Below, in pieces: positions 33,331 through 38,960 of a DNA stretch of 38,960 nucleotides. The translations under genes and the position numbers were made by a program. The notes under the pieces were generated by a model. That model was not told the DNA's origin. It ran no database searches and saw nothing but the letters and a program-made list of their open reading frames with translations. The first letter of the stretch is position 1, and each line of letters opens with the position of its first letter. Source of the DNA: an uncultured Caryophanales bacterium (lineage in GTDB: Bacteria; Bacillota_I; Bacilli_A; RF39; UBA660); contig CAMOVZ010000007.1 of assembly GCA_946628045.1 (NCBI GenBank), forward strand, positions 1 to 38,960, read 5' to 3'.

Positions 33331-36137
33331 TTAGTTTTCTCCTTTTTCTAGATTATATTCTATTTCTTTCTTTATTTTATCTTTATCAACTTTGTTTTTT
33401 TCTTCTTGATATAGTATTTTAAATCTTTTTTCTTCTTCTTTAGCAAATTCTTTTATTTTTGGATTTTTTGATTTCAAATTTTTAAAAAATATATATTTTC
33501 CATAAAACGAATTTGCTATGCCATCTTCACCTGTGACTACTCCCGTATTAAATAGAAGACAATCAATTTCATTTAATAAATTATCTTTTTTATCAATCTT
33601 GGTAATAATATACTCATATATTTTCCAGCATGAGATAGATGCATCAAACAATCTACACAAATCTATTACTTTTAAATATGTCTTATAATTATCATTTTCT
33701 TTTAAGTATTGTAATATATCATCCCCAATTCATCATTATATTCTCCTATCAAATATCGTATATAATTCGATATTTGATAGTATTTATTCTCAATTAATAA
33801 ATCCATACATAATATTAGATTGTTATATCTTTCCTCTTTATAATTGTCACAATAAGTTAAATTACTATAGGCATATGAATTTGGCAAATTAAAGTTTGGA
33901 TTGTCTCTCAATTTTTGTCTTATTAGTTGTCTTAGTCTATTTGGATATTTTTCGAATAAATCACTTAATAAGTATTCATCTAGCATCTTAAACTCACTAT
34001 ATCTAAAGTTTTCTACTAATATTTCAATTTCATTTTCTTTGTATTTTTCTAGAATTGTTTTCTCAACATGGGGGCTAAAGAATACTTCTTCCATGACTCC
34101 TTGTTCACTTTTATTATATTTTTTTATCTTATTTAATAGGTATTGTTTGTATTTTTTATTGATTGCTAAATCTATATTACTAGAAATGAGTTTTAATATT
34201 TCAATCTCTATATTTTCATTACTGTTTTTTTCACTAAAAACTATCAATCTTTCAATCACATCTAAATTAATGATTCCTATTTGTCTCATTGCATTTATTA
34301 TTTTATAAGATTTAAACTCATTATCTATTTCATATTCATAATTTTCATTGCTTTTTACAACCCCTAGAAATACATATTCATTCCATTTTTGTTTCAATAT
34401 TTCTTCTCCATATTTGCCTTTACCAATATCAAACAAAAATTTACCAGCATTGTAAATGTTTGAATTTTTTATCCTGTTATCATCCATTATATCAAGTATA
34501 GTTATAATTTCACTAATATTACTCTTTTTCATTGTTTTAATATATTGTTCTAAGCTATTGCTTCTATTTTTTTCTCTTTCATCATAGTTATTACCTAATT
34601 CTTCATCTATTTGAAAATTAAATAATAATGCATATAGTTTTTGAATTTTATCTTTTTCAAACAATTTATAAAACTTACTATCTCTAAATTTTGATTTTTT
34701 CATAAATTTAACGGACTCATACAATTCATTCTTACTATATATATCAATAGCATTATAGTTTTCATAAAAAAACTCATATATGGTATTTCTATCGAAAATA
34801 TTTGCATTGATTTCTAAACCCCGATTAATATTTATTATGGCATGTAGTGCTTCTTCGGAATGACTATCCAAAAATATATCTAGTATTTCTTCTATAACTT
34901 CATATATATTTTTCTTATATATTTCTCCTGGATTTACTTGTTTATTTGCAATTGCAAACTTATTCATACTGATTTCTTCACAGTAATCATATCTTATATC
35001 ACAAAAATACTCAGCCATTTTTATCCTAATATGTTCATCAATCTTTTTATTAATTATTAATTGGTATGCCATTTGGTGAATATTATAGTTAGCATATCCT
35101 TTACCACTATCAATTTTGTCTGAAATTAGTAGCTTTTCTATAAATTTATCAAATTCTCCTAAAAGATTATTTCTACTAGCAATTTCACACAAATTTGTAA
35201 TAATAATGTGAAAATCTCCAAGCCATAGATACTTATAGCTTTTTAGGAATTCTAATAATTTATCATATTTATACTTATAAGTATCATAGTTTAAAAACAT
35301 TGCAGTTTCTACTGGTAATTCACTAAATTTTTTCACTATTAATTTGATTATTCCAGAGTCATATATCTTCTTATATTTTTCTGCATCATTATTCACCATA
35401 GGGATAACTTCGATCATTTTGTTTATTATATTTTCCAACTCATTTAATGACTTAACACCATCTAACTTTTCACCAAAATCTGGCCCTAAAATTATTTCTA
35501 TATTTTGTGCACCATTTTTTATACTGTGTACACGCTTACTAATATATTCGAATTTCGATACAATTTTTAATGCATCCTCACGTGCCTTTTCAAACTCTTC
35601 TATAATTTTATTATATTCTATACTATCTTTTGCCTGTAATTCATCGATATCTTTGTATATTATGTCATGTCCAAACTCATTCATTGCATGAGACAATACT
35701 GTTGTTAGTTGAATTTCACATAATAACCCTTTAAATTTATTAACGTTTTTTTTGAGTGAAATAGTTATATTTGTTCCATCATATTTCATAATATTCTCTG
35801 GCGGTCTGTATGATTGAACGTTAAATTCATCGTGTATAATTCTATTAAATCTATTCAATTCATCTTCGTCATAAAATATAATTCTCACTCCACTAAGATC
35901 ATTTAAGTTTTTAATACTTTTGCGCACACCATTTATAATTTCTTCCGTTAATTTTTTTTCTAATGAATCATATGATTTTACACGACTATTTAGTGATTGG
36001 TATTTTATCTGATTTTCAATAAGTATATTTTTTATTTTGTTTTCTATATAGGATGTGAATTCAACATATAACATTTGAGACGATAAATACTCTTTCAACA
36101 TTTCTTCTTTTACTTCTACTATATTTTTTGTTTTCAT
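33331..36137 (-). pseudogene. Long RelA/SpoT-synthetase-domain protein split by one-base frameshift
   Basis: The first frame (36137-33702) gives 811 residues. The N-terminal domain (about 45-163) is a RelA/SpoT (p)ppGpp synthetase fold: RVKSYDSLEKKL (from Arg52), NLNDLSGVRIIFYDED (metal Asp80) and CEIQLTTVLSHAMNEFGHD (Glu141, His150, His157). The GYxSxH substrate loop is replaced by KYDGTNITIS, so activity may be altered. The remaining 650 residues are helical, no named domain. At GGGG (33726-33723) the frame shifts; a single added G would join residues DELG to DDILQYLKEND in a second frame, continuing 130 codons to 33331. That second frame has no ATG or ribosome site of its own. Full product about 940 residues. 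Confidence 0.72.
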
Positions 36138-36156
36138 ATATATCCTCCTTATAAAA

Positions 36157-36189
36157 AGAAAAATTCTACACTATAATTGTATAGAATTT
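36157..36189 (-). terminator. Partial terminator between HEPN-like and RelA/SpoT-domain genes
   Basis: Minus strand 11-bp stem AAATTCTATAC/GTGTAGAATTT, with a short T run (TTTTTC). It may reduce but not abolish read-through into the next gene, 20 nt downstream. Confidence 0.5.
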
Positions 36190-36218
36190 ATATACTAATA
36201 TTATAGCATAATTATTTT

Positions 36219-36776
36219 TTATAAAAATTCATGAATTAATTCATTAAATTCTCTTATATCATATTTTATTTCATATAAATTATATGTTTTATCATCCTTA
36301 AAATAAGGATTACCACTTGTATTTACTGGATATCTGAAGCAGTAAGAATCATCATCTATTATAGCAAACTTCTTAATTATATCATCTAAGATTTCAATTG
36401 TTTCATCTAAATGTTCTCCTTCATATTCATTTGCTAACTCAAATAATTTCTTTTTTAATGGCGGCCACAATTCTGAAATTTTATGGATGTGAAATGTTGT
36501 ATGAGGATCAACAATTTCAAATTCTACATATAATGCCTTGATTATTAATTCCATATATTGTCTGAATAAAAACATTACTGGATATATGTTGCACTCCTCC
36601 TCTAATTTAATACTTTCTTTTCTAAATTCTTCATGCAATCTTGATAATTCTCTATATCGATCTGAATCTAATAAATTATCAATTAATGTCATTCCACAAT
36701 CATAATATCCTGCTGCATATTTATAAAAACTATCATAATCATATGTAGCTATTACTTCTTTATTTAATTCTTCCAT
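36219..36776 (-). CDS. HEPN-like all-helical protein
   Basis: About 185 residues. The pattern resembles HEPN-related proteins of defence loci: a helical N-terminus, then YPVMFLFRQYMELIIKALY (Arg with Glu on one face), HIHKISELW about 25 residues later, and a C-terminal FRYPVNTSGNPYF block seen in many such proteins. HEPN proteins are often RNases or their partners; the exact R-x4-6-H motif is not present. I use ATG 36776 because GGAGAAG precedes it; the ATG at 36818 overlaps the 0A-like boxes. It lies 80 nt upstream of the RelA/SpoT-domain gene in the same direction. Confidence 0.55.
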   Translation of the reverse strand: MEELNKEVIATYDYDSFYKYAAGYYDCGMTLIDNLLDSDRYRELSRLHEEFRKESIKLEEECNIYPVMFLFRQYMELIIKALYVEFEIVDPHTTFHIHKISELWPPLKKKLFELANEYEGEHLDETIEILDDIIKKFAIIDDDSYCFRYPVNTSGNPYFKDDKTYNLYEIKYDIREFNELIHEFL

Positions 36777-36820
36777 ATAACTTCTCCAAACTATTTTAAT
36801 ATTTTCTTTTTTTTCCATTA

Positions 36821-36837
36821 TTCGACATTTTTCGACA
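36821..36837 (-). promoter_or_regulatory. Tandem TGTCGAA (0A-like) boxes of the HEPN-like gene
   Basis: Minus strand TGTCGAA (36837-36831), AAA, TGTCGAA (36827-36821): two direct repeats at 10-bp spacing. They lie 45 nt before the chosen start codon. A -10-like TAAAAT follows, but the core promoter is weak. Same heptamers and spacing as upstream of hsdM. Confidence 0.72.
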
Positions 36838-36866
36838 AATAAAAAGAACTTTGTAGTTTCTATTCA

Positions 36867-36892
36867 AAATAAAAGAACCTATTGGTTCTTTA
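36867..36892 (-). terminator. Terminator of the flavodoxin-like gene
   Basis: AAAGAACC-TATT-GGTTCTTT overlapping the stop codon, A/T-rich flanks. Confidence 0.75.
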
Positions 36893-37339
36893 TTTTATAT
36901 CTTTTAATTTAATTAATTCTTCTTTATGTTTTTTGGGTTCTTTTAGAATTATTGAATCTATTCCATATAGATTTTTAATTTTTTCTTTAGCATGATTTGC
37001 ATTTCCACTAGCACTATGTAGTATAAATGATATATCTTTATCTTTTAAATCTAATAGATTAATAACACTATTTATTGGTGCACATAATCTATCATTCCAT
37101 ATTGGTGATGAAATTACAATTTTATCATATTTAGAAATATCAGTATTGAAGTCTATTAATTTATCTTTTTTATTAAAAGTTGCTTTAAATCCACCAATCA
37201 TCATTAACAAAAATAAGTTTTTAGGATATTTACTTTTACTAATAACTTTTCTTATTTCATATCCTTTATCTTTAAAAGTATCTTTAACTACATCACCATT
37301 ACCTGTTAAAGTATAGTATATAAATAATTTCTTTTTCAT
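36890..37339 (-). CDS. Flavodoxin-like protein
   Basis: About 149 residues. Flavodoxin/NADPH-dependent FMN reductase fold: FIYYTLTGNGDVVKD (P-loop-like FMN phosphate site), then YDKIVISSPIWNDRLCAPINS and ISFILHSASGNANHAKEK. The ATG at 37339 follows AAAGGAG; that site overlaps the stop of the upstream membrane gene, so translation is coupled. It may supply electrons to, or be regulated with, that membrane protein. No catalytic assignment possible. Confidence 0.8.
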   Translation of the reverse strand: MKKKLFIYYTLTGNGDVVKDTFKDKGYEIRKVISKSKYPKNLFLLMMIGGFKATFNKKDKLIDFNTDISKYDKIVISSPIWNDRLCAPINSVINLLDLKDKDISFILHSASGNANHAKEKIKNLYGIDSIILKEPKKHKEELIKLKDIK

Positions 37340-37340
37340 A

Positions 37341-38348
37341 TTAATCTCCTTTATTTTTATCTGGGAATAATAGTAAATCATCTGGAATAAATATAAGTAT
37401 TGATTTAGTTTTATTTATATTTTTTGATTTAATACCAACACATGCACAATAATCATATTTATAATGAACTCCACTATTATTAATACTTATTTTAGATGTA
37501 TCAACTTTATCTACTATAGCATGATATGCGATATATTCATGACGTTTGACTATTCTTAATTTATATAATGCATTAGTTATATAATATGCAAAAATTGGTA
37601 TCCAGAATGCAGCAAGGAATACTGATCCAAAGAAGAAATATCCTTCCATTCTTACTGCCTTTGTATGTATAATTGCATAGATTATATTACCTGGAGTACC
37701 AATAGCTTCATAAGAACTATTAAATAAACCTATTATTATAAAAAGCATTATACATAAAACAACAGTAAATATATTTAATAATTGTTCTTTAATAACTGCA
37801 AAATATATTTTTCTTTCAAAAGAAACAGGTGTTGTCATCATATAAAAGCCTGCTACCATTTTATGTTTTGCAATATTTCCTGTATTATAAAAAATTGATT
37901 TCCAATTTTTCATATCATTTAAAGCATATAAAATAATATTAGGAGTAGTTAATATACCAATAATTAAAAATAATATAACTGAAAATAATATATATATACT
38001 TTCATTTTCTTCATACCCAAAAGAAAATAAAACTGTTGCGACTGTTATCCATACTGGTGTTAAAGCAAATAAAACTTTATCAATATACCATTTTTTATTT
38101 TTTTCTTTTTTATTTCTATCATAATCTTTAAGTAAAATTATAATTGTTATAAAAAATATTAATCCAATTATAAAACTAGCAACTAAAAACATAAATGATT
38201 CATCTATAAGATCATTATTATGTGTAGTAATTCCTAAATAAAAATATTTTATAAAGAATCCTAAAAATATTCCTAAAAATACAACAGATATACTAAAGAA
38301 TAATGCTACTAATAATTTTTTACCTGTAGAAAGATGTTTGTCTTTCAT
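37341..38348 (-). CDS. Unrecognised multi-pass membrane protein
   Basis: About 335 residues with roughly seven or eight membrane helices (near 12-36, 52-72, 88-108, 118-138, 187-213, 245-265) and a C-terminal soluble tail of about 60 residues that has a Tyr/Cys motif (YKYDYCACVG). It begins with a GGGTG site before ATG 38348; the GTG three codons up is inside that site. Coupled to the flavodoxin-like gene. No motif identifies transport or enzyme activity. Confidence 0.6.
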   Translation of the reverse strand: MKDKHLSTGKKLLVALFFSISVVFLGIFLGFFIKYFYLGITTHNNDLIDESFMFLVASFIIGLIFFITIIILLKDYDRNKKEKNKKWYIDKVLFALTPVWITVATVLFSFGYEENESIYILFSVILFLIIGILTTPNIILYALNDMKNWKSIFYNTGNIAKHKMVAGFYMMTTPVSFERKIYFAVIKEQLLNIFTVVLCIMLFIIIGLFNSSYEAIGTPGNIIYAIIHTKAVRMEGYFFFGSVFLAAFWIPIFAYYITNALYKLRIVKRHEYIAYHAIVDKVDTSKISINNSGVHYKYDYCACVGIKSKNINKTKSILIFIPDDLLLFPDKNKGD

Positions 38349-38375
38349 TTTCTTCACCCACTTGATTATAACATA

Positions 38376-38399
38376 GAAAAAGGAACTTCCGTTCCTTTT
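38376..38399 (-). terminator. Terminator of the 66-aa gene
   Basis: AAAAGGAAC-TTCC-GTTCCTTTT, T-rich on the minus strand. Confidence 0.8.
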
Positions 38400-38418
38400 A
38401 TTTTAATATTATGATGTT

Positions 38419-38619
38419 TTATTTTTCTTTTTTATACTTTTTATAATACATAAATGCTAAACAACCAAAAGTTATGCTTAAGCCAATATTTGTGATGCCA
38501 TACATCATATTTGATCCTTTAGAAGCTATAATAGATATTCCAGCAGCTAAAAATAAAACTGAAGTTATTGTGTCTAGTATAAAACATATTTTATTTTCTT
38601 TTTTAGAATTTTGTTTCAC
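38419..38619 (-). CDS. Small two-helix membrane protein (66 aa)
   Basis: Starts at GTG, which is supported by AAGGAGG 7 nt upstream; an ATG in between is out of frame and closes at once. A polar N-terminus is followed by two membrane segments (about 12-31 and 40-57) and ends KKYKKEK. No family recognised. It stands alone between the ABC permease and the membrane/flavodoxin pair. Confidence 0.55.
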   Translation of the reverse strand: MKQNSKKENKICFILDTITSVLFLAAGISIIASKGSNMMYGITNIGLSITFGCLAFMYYKKYKKEK

Positions 38620-38657
38620 TGTTCATCCTCCTTAAAAAACTAATAATATTATACACT

Positions 38658-38691
38658 AAAAAGATAAATTTCATATAGACTTATCTTTTTT
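38658..38691 (-). terminator. Terminator of the ABC permease gene
   Basis: AAAAAGATAA/TTATCTTTTT with a 13-nt loop, T run on the minus strand. Confidence 0.75.
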
Positions 38692-38715
38692 AAACTGAAT
38701 ATCTTAATCTCCCAA

Positions 38716-38960
38716 TTATTTATTATCACTAACCATTCTTTTCTTAAATACAATAATTGATAATAATAAAACTGCTATAAAATAAATTATAAATACTATT
38801 ATATGAATAGATGTTAAATTACTAAAATCATTATGCAATGTTCCTTGAATTATATTTAGGCATGCTTCAAATGGTAATATTTTACATATAACTTCAAATA
38901 CTTTGCCCATTACTTCTTTAGGAAAATACATACCACTAGTAAAGCATACTAATTGAACAA
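38716..38960 (-). CDS. ABC-2 type permease, C-terminal end (runs off the window)
   Basis: The visible part reads VQLVCFTSGMYFPKEVMG, then KILPFEACLNIIQGTL, and a last membrane helix (IVFIIYFIAVLLLSII) with basic end KKRMVSDNK. This is the last third of an ABC-2 membrane permease (conserved SG-x-F-P followed by an LPF helix). The frame stays open to base 38960 with no start needed at 38931, so the gene is cut by the window edge. The matching ATPase should lie beyond it. Substrate unknown. Confidence 0.75.
   Translation of the reverse strand, partial: VQLVCFTSGMYFPKEVMGKVFEVICKILPFEACLNIIQGTLHNDFSNLTSIHIIVFIIYFIAVLLLSIIVFKKRMVSDNK

Noticed and set aside
33331..33660. Separate 109-codon gene after the RelA/SpoT-domain gene
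   Set aside because: It has no ATG or ribosome site, starts only at an internal TTG, and its frame extends back 21 codons to the G4 tract; it is the shifted C-terminus of the upstream gene.

Overview
The window is about 39 kb of very AT-rich DNA from a low-GC Gram-positive bacterium. It starts inside the 5' end of a 16S rRNA gene whose visible bases look like the Bacilli/Erysipelotrichia/RF39 side of the Firmicutes. Shine-Dalgarno sites are strong (AGGAGG or AGGTG) and promoters are SigA-like (TTGACA-17-TATAAT, often with an extended -10). Conserved tryptophans are TGG. Every intact gene I checked stops at TAA or, rarely, TAG, and never at TGA. No species name can be given from this sequence alone.

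Layout. 1-530: 5' end of 16S rRNA (minus strand) with two upstream promoters and a boxA. 680-4200 (minus): ntdP, then an operon of DUF3048 protein, gpsA, DUF308 membrane protein and a tiny membrane protein. 4.3-5.2 kb (plus): a LysM-like protein and tRNA-Trp. 5.2-12.5 kb: a broken acetyltransferase, a histidine phosphatase, a GGDEF protein, a lipoprotein cellulase coupled to a small pyrophosphatase-like gene, a GNAT, an OatA-like acyltransferase with two SGNH domains, and a sigma-70-family factor. 12.6-16.2 kb (minus): three zinc-ribbon membrane proteins, an Lgt-like enzyme and a membrane protein whose ribosome binding site sits in a hairpin. 16.3-19.4 kb (plus): cardiolipin synthase, DUF5684 protein, DUF3883 protein. 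19.4-24.1 kb (minus): a SAM-I riboswitch controlling a small ORF and a compact S-adenosylmethionine synthetase, a CYTH protein, a HEAT-repeat/methyltransferase fusion, a HAD phosphatase and a papain-like protein. 24.15-24.47 kb: a previously unexplained degenerate 96-bp tandem repeat.

24.6-36.8 kb (minus) looks like a defence island. It holds a HEPN-like gene, a long RelA/SpoT-synthetase-domain gene split by a one-base frameshift at a G4 tract, a PNPOx-fold gene, a complete type I restriction-modification operon (hsdM-hsdS-hsdR), and three further genes of unknown or weakly recognised function. The promoters of hsdM and of the HEPN-like gene share a tandem heptamer, TGTCGAA-N3-TGTCGAA, identical to the Spo0A (0A) box consensus at 10-bp spacing. 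hsdS is bracketed by an exact 24-bp direct repeat.

36.9-38.96 kb (minus): a flavodoxin-like protein coupled to a membrane protein, a tiny membrane protein, and the C-terminal end of an ABC-2 permease that runs off the window.

The best candidates for an undescribed system are the HEPN-like plus long RelA/SpoT-domain pair with its 0A-like boxes, and the riboswitch-controlled compact SAM synthetase.
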